From assembly GCF_016863335.1 (NCBI RefSeq), contig NZ_BOOR01000070.1:1-64000 (forward strand): a DNA stretch of 64,000 nt. Direction: 5' to 3'. The position numbers and the translations under genes were made by a program. Position 1 is the first letter of the stretch; every line of letters begins with the position of its first letter. Below the pieces are notes generated by a model. The model saw only the letters and a list, made by a program, of their open reading frames with translations, was not told the DNA's origin and made no database searches. Positions 16,710 to 24,824 of this stretch are shown in pieces. The stretch is from Planotetraspora thailandica. Its GTDB lineage: Bacteria; Actinomycetota; Actinomycetes; Streptosporangiales; Streptosporangiaceae.

Positions 16710-17627
16710 TCAGCCGACGAGGACGGGCGCCAGCAGCCGCAGGTGCTCCAGCTGCTCGGCGAGAGTGCCCGCGAGCGGCTGCACGCAGACGTGGTCGGCC
16801 CCCGCCTCGTGGTGTGCCCGGACGTGCGCGCCGATGGTCTCAGGATCGCCCCAGGGGATGATCGCGTCGATGAGGGCGTCGCTGCCGCCGCCTTCGAAGT
16901 CGCGGTCGGAGAACCCGAGTTCGCGCAGGTTGTTGACGTAGTTGGGCAGGCCCAGATACAGGGAGGCGTACCTCCTCGCGATCGCCCTGGCCTGCGCCGG
17001 GTCGGTGTTCACCACGACGGCCTGCTCGGGGGCGAGCACGGGGTCGGGGCCGAGCACCTCGCGCGCCATGGCGGTGTGCTCTGGCGTGGTGAAGTACGGG
17101 TGCGCCCCCTGGGCCTGGGTGGCCGCCAGTTCCAGCATTTTGCGGCGCAGCGCAGCGAGCAGCCGCGGTGGCTCCTCGGCGATGGGCGCGGCGAACGAGG
17201 TGGCGTCCATGGCGTCCAGGTAGGCCCGCATGGTGGCGACGGGCTTGCTGTAGTCGTGGCCCCGGGTGGTCACGAGGGGCGCGTGGCTGACCCCGAGACC
17301 GAGCGTGAATCGGCCACCCCACGCCTCCGCCAGCGTCCTGGCCCCGTTGGCCGCCGCCACCGCGTCGCGCGCGTAGATGTTGGCGATGCCGGTGGCGACC
17401 TGAAGCCGCTGCGTGGCCGACAGCAGGAGGGCGGCGTGGGCCAGAGACTCCCGGCTGGTCGGGGTCTCTCCGAACCACAACGTGGTGTAGCCGAGGCGCT
17501 CGATCTCGACCGCGGCCGCCCGCGCCTCGTCCGCGGGCGCAGGAGACAGCGAGCCCAGCCACGCGCCCGCCCTGCCCAGGCGCTGCTTGACTATTGACGG
17601 TTCCGGCGGTCGCGGTGCCGTACGCAT
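16710..17627 (-). CDS. LLM class F420-dependent oxidoreductase
   Basis: A 305-residue luciferase-like TIM barrel. Characteristic parts are VEIERLGYTTLWFGETPTSRESLAHAALLLSATQRLQVATGIANIYARD, split over the first 90 residues, and FTLGLGVSHAPL. The C-terminal GDPETIGAHVRAHHEAGADHVCVQ is typical of actinobacterial TIGR03620-like F420 enzymes. AGAGGAGC lies upstream of the ATG. It reduces or oxidises an unknown substrate with coenzyme F420. Confidence 0.88.
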   Translation of the reverse strand: MRTAPRPPEPSIVKQRLGRAGAWLGSLSPAPADEARAAAVEIERLGYTTLWFGETPTSRESLAHAALLLSATQRLQVATGIANIYARDAVAAANGARTLAEAWGGRFTLGLGVSHAPLVTTRGHDYSKPVATMRAYLDAMDATSFAAPIAEEPPRLLAALRRKMLELAATQAQGAHPYFTTPEHTAMAREVLGPDPVLAPEQAVVVNTDPAQARAIARRYASLYLGLPNYVNNLRELGFSDRDFEGGGSDALIDAIIPWGDPETIGAHVRAHHEAGADHVCVQPLAGTLAEQLEHLRLLAPVLVG

Positions 17628-17807
17628 GCGAAGTGCTCCTCTACCTGGGTGTTCGCCCGTGCGCCCGGCATGGCCCCGCGTCGTGCGAGGTCCCCTTGTC
17701 GATGGTGGGACTCAGCCGGTCATCCCATCAACACCGGGCACTCCAGCATCGCACCGTCGCCGCCACTGGCGCGGGGAGGGGTGCCCCATCGAGCCGCGTG
17801 TCGGATC

Positions 17808-18641
17808 TCAGAGCATCTCCAGCGGCCGCCGGGCCGCAGGGGGAGGGAACGCCGCGTCCAACGCCAGCAGGTCCTCCTCGGTCAGCCGGATGCCGAGGGC
17901 GGCGTGGTTCTCCCGCACGTGGGAGGGGCTGCCGGCCTTGGGGATGGCGATCACTCCGTCCTCCCTGATCGTCCATGCGAGCGCCACCTGCGCCGGGGTC
18001 GCCTCGTGCCGGCGCGCCACGTCCAGCAGCGCCGGCTGCCCCAGCAGGCGACCCTGCTCGATCGGCGAATACGCCATGATCGGGATGCCGTGGTCGTGGC
18101 ACCAGGGCGCGAGGTCGAACTCCGGTCCGCGGCGGGCGAGGTTGTAGAGCACCTGGTCGGTCTGTACGGCCTGGCCGCCGGTCAGGGACACCAGGTCGCT
18201 CATGTCGTTCACGTCGAAGTTGCTCACGCCCCATGCTCGGATCAGCCCCGACTGGACGAGCCTCTCGAAGGCCGCGACGGTCTCCTCCAGCGGGACGCGG
18301 CCCCGCCAGTGGAGCAGGTAGAGGTCGATCCAGCCGGTCCCGAGCCGGCGCAGGCTGTCCTCGCAGGCGGCCACGGTGCCCTTGGCCGTGGCGTGGTGCG
18401 GCAACACCTTGCCGACCACGAAGACCTCGTTCCGGCGCCCCGCGACGGCCTCCCCGGTCACCCGCTCGGCCTCGCCGTGGGCGTACATCTCGGCGGTGTC
18501 GACCAGCGTCATGCCCAGGTCGAAGCCCGCGCGCAGCGCCGCGATCTCCTCGTCCCGCGACGTACGGCTCTCGCCCATGTGCCAGGTGCCTTGGCCCAGA
18601 ACAGGGACCTGTTCGCCTGAGGGAAACCTGGCCATCCGCAT
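17808..18641 (-). CDS. Aldo/keto reductase
   Basis: A 277-residue reductase of the 2,5-diketo-gluconate reductase-like class. Motifs: GQGTWHMGE, LVDTAEMYAHGEAE with catalytic Asp and Tyr, VVGKVLPHHA with Lys, YLLHWRG with His, and IPKAGSPSHVREN for the cofactor phosphate. ATG at 18641 follows AGAGGCACC; the frame continues upstream without support. It is separated from the F420 oxidoreductase by 180 bases on the same strand. Confidence 0.9.
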   Translation of the reverse strand: MRMARFPSGEQVPVLGQGTWHMGESRTSRDEEIAALRAGFDLGMTLVDTAEMYAHGEAERVTGEAVAGRRNEVFVVGKVLPHHATAKGTVAACEDSLRRLGTGWIDLYLLHWRGRVPLEETVAAFERLVQSGLIRAWGVSNFDVNDMSDLVSLTGGQAVQTDQVLYNLARRGPEFDLAPWCHDHGIPIMAYSPIEQGRLLGQPALLDVARRHEATPAQVALAWTIREDGVIAIPKAGSPSHVRENHAALGIRLTEEDLLALDAAFPPPAARRPLEML

Positions 18642-18838
18642 GGTGCCTCTATTGCCGGTTCCGTGGCGCTTCATGCGTTCACGTGTTCCGCACGGTTCCC
18701 GTTCAGGACGGTGATTGGGCCAGGCGTGTGCCAAGACCGCGCAAAACTCCGTCGCGACGGTCCGTGTCGGGACGACTCTCTATCGTCGCCGCGTGTCTTC
18801 TTGGACGCGGTGCCGCCTACTTCCCTGGAGACCGAAAG

Positions 18839-19411
18839 ATGAAGAAACTGCTGTGTGCCGGCGCGATCATGGCCGGTCTGCTGGCGAGCGGATGCGGAAG
18901 CACTGACAACTCCGCCAGCCCCGTCGCCGCGGACGAGTACAACGCCTCGCCGACCTCTCCGGCGACGCCGACGGAGGGCGCGTCCGGCATGATGTCGCCG
19001 GGCTACTCCCCGTCCCCGACCTCGCCCATCATGATGGCGCCGACGGGACCGGCGACGATCGACGCGGCGGACACCTCGCTCGGCAAGGTCCTGGTGGGCC
19101 TGGAGGGCCGCACCCTCTACCTCTTCAGCAAGGACGACAAGTCGGGTCAGTCCCTGTGCACGGGCGCCTGCGCGACGGCATGGCCTCCGGTCCTCACGCT
19201 CGGCAAGCCCGTCGCCGGCGCCGGGGCCAAGGCCGAAATGCTCGGAACGATCAAGCGCGAAGACGGCATGACGCAGGTGACCTACAACAAGCACCCCCTG
19301 TACTACTACGCCAAGGACGAGAAGGCCGGCGACGTCAAGGGACAGGACGTCAAGGACTTCGGCGGCGAGTGGTACGCCGTCACGCCGGAAGGCAAGAAGG
19401 CCAAGCACTAG
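18839..19411 (+). CDS. Lipoprotein with secreted repeats (PF03640-like)
   Basis: A 190-residue exported lipoprotein: MKKLLCAGAIMAGLLASGC ends in a lipobox. A Ser/Thr/Pro-rich linker follows (residues 24-75), then two copies of the PF03640-type repeat: LVGLEGRTLYLFSKDDK with LCTGACATAWPP, and a second ending TYNKHPLYYYAKDEKAGDVKGQ. The family is common in actinomycetes and has no assigned function. A perfect hairpin terminator follows. Confidence 0.88.
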   Translation: MKKLLCAGAIMAGLLASGCGSTDNSASPVAADEYNASPTSPATPTEGASGMMSPGYSPSPTSPIMMAPTGPATIDAADTSLGKVLVGLEGRTLYLFSKDDKSGQSLCTGACATAWPPVLTLGKPVAGAGAKAEMLGTIKREDGMTQVTYNKHPLYYYAKDEKAGDVKGQDVKDFGGEWYAVTPEGKKAKH

Positions 19412-19490
19412 CCGGCCGCCCGCACGACCCACGGGCCGATCGGCCGCCAGGCCGTACTGCTCGTGCCGTACCACGGTGGGCAGCCACCAT

Positions 19491-19525
19491 GACCGCCCCG
19501 GAGCGCACCGCGCTCCGGGGCGGTC
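19491..19525 (+). terminator. Intrinsic terminator after the secreted-repeat lipoprotein gene
   Basis: A perfect 15-bp stem (19491-19505 with 19511-19525) and 5-base loop, 80 bases beyond the stop codon. Confidence 0.8.
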
Positions 19526-19647
19526 GCGCATGAAACGAAGTCGGGTTCGTCTGGCCTGAGCTGTCGGCGGGCCACTACGCTTGTCCATGAGCCGCCCTGT
19601 GTCCGCGGCCGTTTCCACGTGGTTTTCATTGATGGAGATGGCACGCC

Positions 19648-19968
19648 ATGGCAGCGCAGGCGCCGCTTGTTCTCGAAAACGTTCTTGTCGGCATGGCCGA
19701 CCTCATCGCGATCAACGACCTGCACGCGGCGACCCCGCAGGGATTCCCGCACGTCGCGGCACACGCTCTGCCGGTGCGGGCCGTCATGTCCGTGCCGCTC
19801 GTCGAGGGCACGGAACTCATCGGTGTCCTCGATTTCTATGCCCGGATGGGGCGGAACTGGGACCGCACCGAGGTCGAGACGGGTTCGCGTCTCGGAGAGC
19901 TCATGGTCATCGTTCTGCGGGTCCTCGCGGACAGCAGGACTGATTCCTCCCCGTCTGGGCAGATGTGA
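19648..19968 (+). CDS. Truncated GAF domain protein
   Basis: A 106-residue protein covering only the C-terminal half of a GAF domain: PHVAAHALPVRAVMSVPLVEGTELIGVLDFYARMGRNWDRTEVE, listed here in segments of one continuous run at residues 34-76. The N-terminal half of the GAF fold is absent; no matching sequence appears in other frames upstream. A GGAG site precedes the ATG, and a TGA/ATG overlap region leads towards the GAF-ANTAR gene. It may be a decayed paralogue of its neighbour or a genuine small sensor fragment. Confidence 0.6.
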   Translation: MAAQAPLVLENVLVGMADLIAINDLHAATPQGFPHVAAHALPVRAVMSVPLVEGTELIGVLDFYARMGRNWDRTEVETGSRLGELMVIVLRVLADSRTDSSPSGQM

Positions 19969-20033
19969 TGGCCGAGTCGCTGTCTCTCTGCGACCGCGCC
20001 GGCGCTGAGGTGAGGTTCACGAGAGGATACGGA

Positions 20034-20762
20034 ATGACCCATATCGATCCGGAGGCGCTTGTCGCCAGCCTGCGTCGTCTGCAGAAGAACACGGAGGCAA
20101 CCGGGATCGTGCAGCACCTGGAGCGCATCGTGCAGGTGGTCGATTGGATCTTCGGATATTCCGGGGCCGGTCTGATGTTCGCCGAGGAGGACCGCACGTT
20201 GCGGTACCTCTTCGCCACCGACGAGCGCGGCAGGAGTTTGGAACACGCGCAGGCGGTCACGGCCCAGGGGCCCTGTGTCGCCGCCTACGCCGATGACACC
20301 GCTGTGACGACGGTCGACGTGCGGGCCGATCCCCGCTGGCCGGCCCTGCCCGAGTTGCTGCACCCGGAGGTGAGGGCGGTCGCGGGCGTCCCCATACGGC
20401 TCGGCGGTTCGCCGGTGGGCACGTTGAACGTCTACCAGGACACCCCGCACGACTGGGAGGATTCCGATGTCCAGGCGCTGCACGCCTACGCGCATGTGAT
20501 CGAGCAGGTCCTGGTCGCCTCGATCGAGGCGGACGAGAAGGCCGTGCTGGCCGATCAGTTGCAGTACGCGCTGGACTACCGCGTGGTCATCGAGCGTGCC
20601 ATCGGCTACCTCATGGGCAAGCACGACCTGACGGCGTCGCAGGCGTTCACCGGCCTGCGCAAGCAGGCCAGGGACAGCAGGCGGAAGGTCTCCGACCTGG
20701 CCGCCGAACTGCTGGGCGAGCAGGGTCCTCGGGATGTTGCAAATACAGATCACGCCGTCTGA
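20034..20762 (+). CDS. GAF and ANTAR domain-containing regulator
   Basis: A 242-residue cytoplasmic protein. An N-terminal GAF domain spans about residues 20-155 (GYSGAGLMFAEEDRTLRYLFATDE, in pieces, and AVAGVPIRLGGSPVGTLNVY). The C-terminal ANTAR domain, about 175-235, shows QYALDYRVVIERAIGYLMGK and FTGLRKQARDSRRKV, the RNA-binding three-helix fold that prevents transcription termination. ATG at 20034 follows GAGAGG. It overlaps the STAS gene by 29 bases. Ligand and RNA targets are unknown. Confidence 0.9.
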   Translation: MTHIDPEALVASLRRLQKNTEATGIVQHLERIVQVVDWIFGYSGAGLMFAEEDRTLRYLFATDERGRSLEHAQAVTAQGPCVAAYADDTAVTTVDVRADPRWPALPELLHPEVRAVAGVPIRLGGSPVGTLNVYQDTPHDWEDSDVQALHAYAHVIEQVLVASIEADEKAVLADQLQYALDYRVVIERAIGYLMGKHDLTASQAFTGLRKQARDSRRKVSDLAAELLGEQGPRDVANTDHAV

Positions 20763-21108
20763 GGACGGAATCGTGATGGTGGTGCGCGGCGATCTCGACG
20801 TGGAAGGGTCGGGAGAGCTGCGCACCAGCGTGTCCGAGGCCCTGCGGACCTATTCGCCCGCCCATGTCGATCTCGAACTGTCCGGGGTCGGCTTCATCGA
20901 CTGCTCGGGCTGCAGGGCGTTGCTCTGGGCCCGGCGCCGGGCGCGGGGGAAGGGCGGGTCGATGACAGTGGTGCGCCCGTCCTCCCTGGTCCTGCGCCTC
21001 CTGCGGCTGCTCGAGTTCGACCGCGAGCTCGAGATCCGCGGCACGCCCGAGGACACGACACCGCTGACCCTGGAGGCGAATCCGGGCCTGAACTGCCGTG
21101 GGCGATAG
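20734..21108 (+). CDS. STAS domain anti-sigma factor antagonist
   Basis: A 124-residue SpoIIAA/RsbV-like protein. The phosphorylatable serine lies in GVGFIDCSGCRALLWA, at the expected start of helix 2, with GDLDVEGSGELR before it. Such proteins bind an RsbW-type kinase to free a sigma factor. Overlap with the GAF-ANTAR gene suggests the two act on one input. An RsbW-like ATPase is at 47289 in this window, but no link between them is shown. Confidence 0.88.
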   Translation: MLQIQITPSEDGIVMVVRGDLDVEGSGELRTSVSEALRTYSPAHVDLELSGVGFIDCSGCRALLWARRRARGKGGSMTVVRPSSLVLRLLRLLEFDRELEIRGTPEDTTPLTLEANPGLNCRGR

Positions 21109-21118
21109 TCTGGCGGCG

Positions 21119-22171
21119 ATGTATCGACTCGTGTTCTCGCTGGTCCTGAGCCGCTTCGACGCGGAGACCGTCCACCACCTCACGATCAGGGCGCTCCGCC
21201 TGCTCGCGGTGCTGCCCGTCGTCAAACATGTCCTGCACCGTCTGCTCGCGCCGCGTGACGAGGCCTTGCAGGTCGAGGCCTTCGGCGTGCGCTTCCCCGG
21301 GCCCTTCGGGCTGGCGGCCGGATTCGACAAGGACGCCCGATGCGTCGAGTCGCTGTCCGCCTTCGGCTTCGGCCATGTCGAGGTCGGCACGATCACCGCC
21401 CGGCCCCAGCCCGGCAACCCCCGTCCCCGGCTTTTCCGCCTGGTGGAGCACCGCGCCATCATCAACCGGATGGGGTTCAACAACGAGGGAGCCTCCGCGG
21501 CCTCCGCGCAGCTGCGCAGGCCCCGGAGCGTGCCCGCCGTCGTCGGCGTCAACATCGGCAAGACCAAGGTGGTGCCGGAGGCGGAAGCCGTACAGGACTA
21601 TGTGGCCTCGGCGACGCTGCTGGCCCCGCTGGCGGACTATCTCGTGGTCAACGTGAGCTCCCCCAACACGCCGGGGCTGCGTGACCTCCAGGCCGTCGAG
21701 CTGCTGCGGCCCCTCCTCGCCGCGGTCAAGGACGTGGCCGGCCGTACACCCCTGCTGGTCAAGATCGCGCCTGACCTGGCCGACGAGGACGTCGACGCGG
21801 TCGCCGAACTCGCGTGCGAGCTCAGCCTCGCGGGGATCATCGCCACGAACACGACGATCAGCCGGGACGGCGTCTCCAGCACCGAGACCGGGGGCCTGTC
21901 CGGGCGGCCTCTCAAGGAGCGTTCGATCGAGGTGTTGCGCCGGCTCCACAAGAAGGCCGGCGACCGGCTCACGCTCGTGTCCGTCGGGGGCGTCGAGACC
22001 GCCGACGACGTCTGGGAACGGCTGCTCGCGGGCGCGACCCTCGTGCAGGGCTACACCGGCATGATCTACGAGGGTCCGTTGTGGGCGTCGCGGATTCACC
22101 GCGGTCTCGCCCGCCGCCTGCGGCGACACGGCTGCAAATCCGTCCGCGAGGTGATCGGGACATCCGCCTGA
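21119..22171 (+). CDS. pyrD: Quinone-dependent dihydroorotate dehydrogenase (class 2)
   Basis: A 350-residue flavoenzyme converting dihydroorotate to orotate in pyrimidine synthesis, coupled to the quinone pool. The N-terminal amphipathic helix (YRLVFSLVLSRFDAETVHHLTI) marks the membrane-associated class 2. FMN and substrate motifs: GLAAGFDKDA, INRMGFNNEGA, VVNVSSPNTPGLRDLQ with the catalytic Ser, IATNTTISRDG and SVGGVETADD. The ATG at 21119 is preferred over GTG at 21098 because the helix starts there. Confidence 0.95.
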   Translation: MYRLVFSLVLSRFDAETVHHLTIRALRLLAVLPVVKHVLHRLLAPRDEALQVEAFGVRFPGPFGLAAGFDKDARCVESLSAFGFGHVEVGTITARPQPGNPRPRLFRLVEHRAIINRMGFNNEGASAASAQLRRPRSVPAVVGVNIGKTKVVPEAEAVQDYVASATLLAPLADYLVVNVSSPNTPGLRDLQAVELLRPLLAAVKDVAGRTPLLVKIAPDLADEDVDAVAELACELSLAGIIATNTTISRDGVSSTETGGLSGRPLKERSIEVLRRLHKKAGDRLTLVSVGGVETADDVWERLLAGATLVQGYTGMIYEGPLWASRIHRGLARRLRRHGCKSVREVIGTSA

Positions 22172-22179
22172 GTCGTGCC

Positions 22180-22202
22180 ATACCCTTAGGGGGTACCCCT
22201 AT
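22180..22202. promoter_or_regulatory. CsoR-type copper operator upstream of copZ
   Basis: TACCC-N5-GGGTA (22181-22195) inside a GC-rich near-palindrome that continues as GGGGTACCCC. This matches the form of actinobacterial CsoR sites. It lies directly before the AGGAGG ribosome site of copZ, where a repressor would block transcription. Confidence 0.75.
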
Positions 22203-22214
22203 GAGGAGGATGCG

Positions 22215-22421
22215 ATGAGCGTGAAGACCTACACCGTCACCGGCATGACCTGCGGCCACTGCGTCAGCTCCGTCAAGGAGGAGGTCGGCGAGGTGGCCGG
22301 AGTCGCCGGCGTCGATGTCGACCTGGCCACCGGGCGGCTGGACGTCACCGGCGACGGCGTCTCCGACGACGCCGTACGGCAGGCCGTCGAAGAGGCCGGA
22401 TACAAGATCGCCGCGACGTGA
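22215..22421 (+). CDS. copZ: Copper chaperone CopZ-like heavy-metal-associated protein
   Basis: A 68-residue HMA-fold protein with the Cu(I) site MTCGHC (Cys13, Cys16). GAGGAGG precedes the ATG. It overlaps copA by four bases, so chaperone and pump are made together. CopZ proteins carry Cu(I) to the pump in the cytoplasm and help induce CsoR release. Confidence 0.93.
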   Translation: MSVKTYTVTGMTCGHCVSSVKEEVGEVAGVAGVDVDLATGRLDVTGDGVSDDAVRQAVEEAGYKIAAT

Positions 22422-24550
22422 CGGCACGGATCGAGCTTGAGATCGGGGGCATGACCTGTGCCTCCTGTGCCGGCCGCATCGAGCGCAAGCTCAACAAGCT
22501 CGACGGCGTGAGCGCGGCGGTCAACTACGCCACCGAGAAGGCCAGCGTGCTCGTGTCGGAGCACCGCGACCACCACGAGATGGTCCGCGAACTGGTCGAG
22601 CAGATCGAGAAGGCCGGATATTCGGCCGCGCTGCCCGAGCCCGCGCCGCCCGCGCTGCGCGACGTGCTGGAGGACCGGCTGGTCCTGTCCATCGCACTGG
22701 CCGTACCCGTCGTGGCGGTCGGCATGGTTCCTGCGTTGCGCTTCCCCGGGTGGGAGTGGTTCTCCCTGGTGCTCGCCACGCCCGTCGTCGCGTACGGGGG
22801 CAAGCCGTTCCACCGCGCCGCCTGGACCAATCTCCGGCACGGCACGGCCACGATGGACACCCTGATCTCCCTGGGCACGCTCGCGGCGTACGCCTGGTCG
22901 TTGTGGGCGCTGCTCGCTCCCGCGGCCGGGCACACCTACCTCGAGGTGGCGGCGGGGGTCACGGTGTTCATCCTGGCCGGGCGCCATTTCGAGGCGAGAT
23001 CAAGACGCATGGCCGGGGCCGCGCTGCGCGAGCTGATGGAGCTGGGCGCCAAGGATGCCGCCGTGATCCGGCAGGGCGTGGAGACCCGCGTGCCCATCGC
23101 CCGGCTGCGGGTCGGCGACGAGTTCGTCGTACGGCCAGGCGAGAAGATCGCCACCGACGGCGTGGTCGTCGATGGCATGTCGGCCGTCGACGCGGGCCTG
23201 CTGACGGGGGAGTCGATGCCCGTGGAGGTCGGGCCGGGCGACACCGTCACCGGGGCCACGATCAACGCGAGCGGGCGGCTGCTGGTCCGGGCCACCCGCG
23301 TGGGCGCCGACACCCAGCTCGCTCGCATCGCCACGCTCGTCCAGGAGGCACAGGCGGGCAAGGCCGCCATTCAGCGCCTGGCCGACCGCGTGGCCGCCGT
23401 CTTCGTGCCCGTCGTGATCGTGCTGGCGGTCGCCACACTCGCGGCCTGGCTGGCGGCGGGAGGCGCCGCGGTGCACGCGTTCACCGCGGCGGTGGCCGTG
23501 CTGATCATCGCGTGCCCGTGCGCGCTCGGCCTGGCCACGCCGACCGCGCTGCTCGTCGGGACGGGCAGGGGAGCCCGGCTCGGCATCCTGATCAGAGGGC
23601 CTGAGGCGCTGGAGCGGGCCCGCAGGATCGACACGGTGGTGCTGGACAAGACCGGCACCGTCACCACAGGCCGGATGTCGCTCACGGCTGTCGTCCCCGC
23701 CGAGGGGGAGTCGGCCGACGACGTGCTGCGCACTGCTGGATCTGTCGAGCACGCCTCGGCGCATCCCGTCGCCATGGCCGTCGCACAGGCGGCTCTCGAG
23801 CGCGGCACGCTGTCCGAGGCCGGAGAATTCCGGAGCATTCCCGGGCTCGGCGTTCACGGCGTCGTGGACGGCCGTGCCGTGCTGGCAGGAAGACGCGCAC
23901 TGGTCGTCGGGGCGCAGGAGTTGCCGCCTTCGCTGGAGGAGGCGCTCGTCTCGGCGGAGACCGCGGGCGCGACGGCCGTCGTCGTCGGCTGGGACGGCAA
24001 GGCGCGCGGAGTGCTCGTCGTGTCCGACACGATCAGGGCGACGTCGGCGAGAGCCGTACAAGATCTGCGGGATCTCGGGCTCACTCCGGTTCTGCTGACG
24101 GGGGACAACCCGGCCGCCGCCGAGACGGTGGCCGCGGCCGCCGGCATCGACCAGGTGGTCGCCGGGGTGTTGCCGTCGGGCAAGGTCGACGTGGTCAAGC
24201 GGCTCCAGGCCGAAGGGCGCGTGGTGGCCATGATCGGTGACGGCGTGAACGACGCCGCGGCGCTGGCCCAGGCCGACCTGGGCATGGCGATGGGCACCGG
24301 GGCCGACGCCGCGATCGAGGCGGCCGACATCACCCTGGTCAGGGGAGATCTCATGGTCGCCGTGGACGCGATCAGGCTCTCCCGCAGGACGCTCGGGATC
24401 ATCCGCGGCAACCTCTTCTGGGCCTTCGCCTACAACGTGGCGGCGATTCCCATGGCGGCCGCCGGCCTGCTCAACCCCATGATCGCTGGAGCCGCCATGG
24501 CCTTGTCCAGCGCCTTCGTCGTCGCCAACAGCCTCCGCCTCCGCCACTGA
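22418..24550 (+). CDS. copA: Copper-exporting P1B-type ATPase
   Basis: A 710-residue membrane pump. One N-terminal HMA domain carries GMTCASC (Cys14, Cys17). The membrane copper site is CPC at residues 366-368. The phosphorylated Asp410 lies in DKTGT, with TGES in the actuator, an HP motif (ASAHPVAMA), TGDN and GDGVND in the nucleotide and phosphorylation domains; helix-7 motifs NLFWAFAYNV and MALSSAFVVANSLRL fit Cu(I) specificity. GTG start overlaps copZ. Array B of the 53-bp repeat begins about 30 bases after the stop. Confidence 0.95.
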   Translation: MTARIELEIGGMTCASCAGRIERKLNKLDGVSAAVNYATEKASVLVSEHRDHHEMVRELVEQIEKAGYSAALPEPAPPALRDVLEDRLVLSIALAVPVVAVGMVPALRFPGWEWFSLVLATPVVAYGGKPFHRAAWTNLRHGTATMDTLISLGTLAAYAWSLWALLAPAAGHTYLEVAAGVTVFILAGRHFEARSRRMAGAALRELMELGAKDAAVIRQGVETRVPIARLRVGDEFVVRPGEKIATDGVVVDGMSAVDAGLLTGESMPVEVGPGDTVTGATINASGRLLVRATRVGADTQLARIATLVQEAQAGKAAIQRLADRVAAVFVPVVIVLAVATLAAWLAAGGAAVHAFTAAVAVLIIACPCALGLATPTALLVGTGRGARLGILIRGPEALERARRIDTVVLDKTGTVTTGRMSLTAVVPAEGESADDVLRTAGSVEHASAHPVAMAVAQAALERGTLSEAGEFRSIPGLGVHGVVDGRAVLAGRRALVVGAQELPPSLEEALVSAETAGATAVVVGWDGKARGVLVVSDTIRATSARAVQDLRDLGLTPVLLTGDNPAAAETVAAAAGIDQVVAGVLPSGKVDVVKRLQAEGRVVAMIGDGVNDAAALAQADLGMAMGTGADAAIEAADITLVRGDLMVAVDAIRLSRRTLGIIRGNLFWAFAYNVAAIPMAAAGLLNPMIAGAAMALSSAFVVANSLRLRH

Positions 24551-24583
24551 CCCAAAGGAAAGGGACCCTCCCTGCCCCCCACT

Positions 24584-24824
24584 CCCCTTGGGCGTGATCA
24601 TGCAGAAGTTCGGGCGAGGCGGTTCCGACCTGCAAGAACGCGAACCGTGATCATGCAGGAGTTCGGATGAAGTGGCCCTGGCCTGCGAAGACGCGATTCG
24701 TGATCATGCAGAAGTTCGAGTGAAGCGGCTCCGACCTGCGGAGACGTGAACCGTGATCATGCACAAGTTCGGGCATGTCCCGCCTGAGCTGCGCGAACGC
24801 CACCCGTGATCATGCGCGTGTCAC
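24584..24824 (+). repeat. 53-bp repeat array B
   Basis: Four complete units and a truncated fifth. Cores start at 24593, 24646, 24699, 24752 and 24805, always 53 bases apart. The core is CGTGATCATGCAGAAGTTCG in the first and third copies, with one change each in the second and fourth; the fifth keeps only 11 bases. Lead-in CCCCTTGGG is at 24584-24592. Inter-core stretches share GACCTGC (or close) at offset 15-21, so they are related to each other and are not independent spacers. The last copy runs to the stop of the GH20 gene on the other strand. Confidence 0.92.

Noticed and set aside
24584-24824. CRISPR array at the 53-bp repeats
   Set aside because: The stretches between cores are related to each other at fixed offsets, the core is only 20 bases, there are two to four units per site, and no cas gene is in the window.
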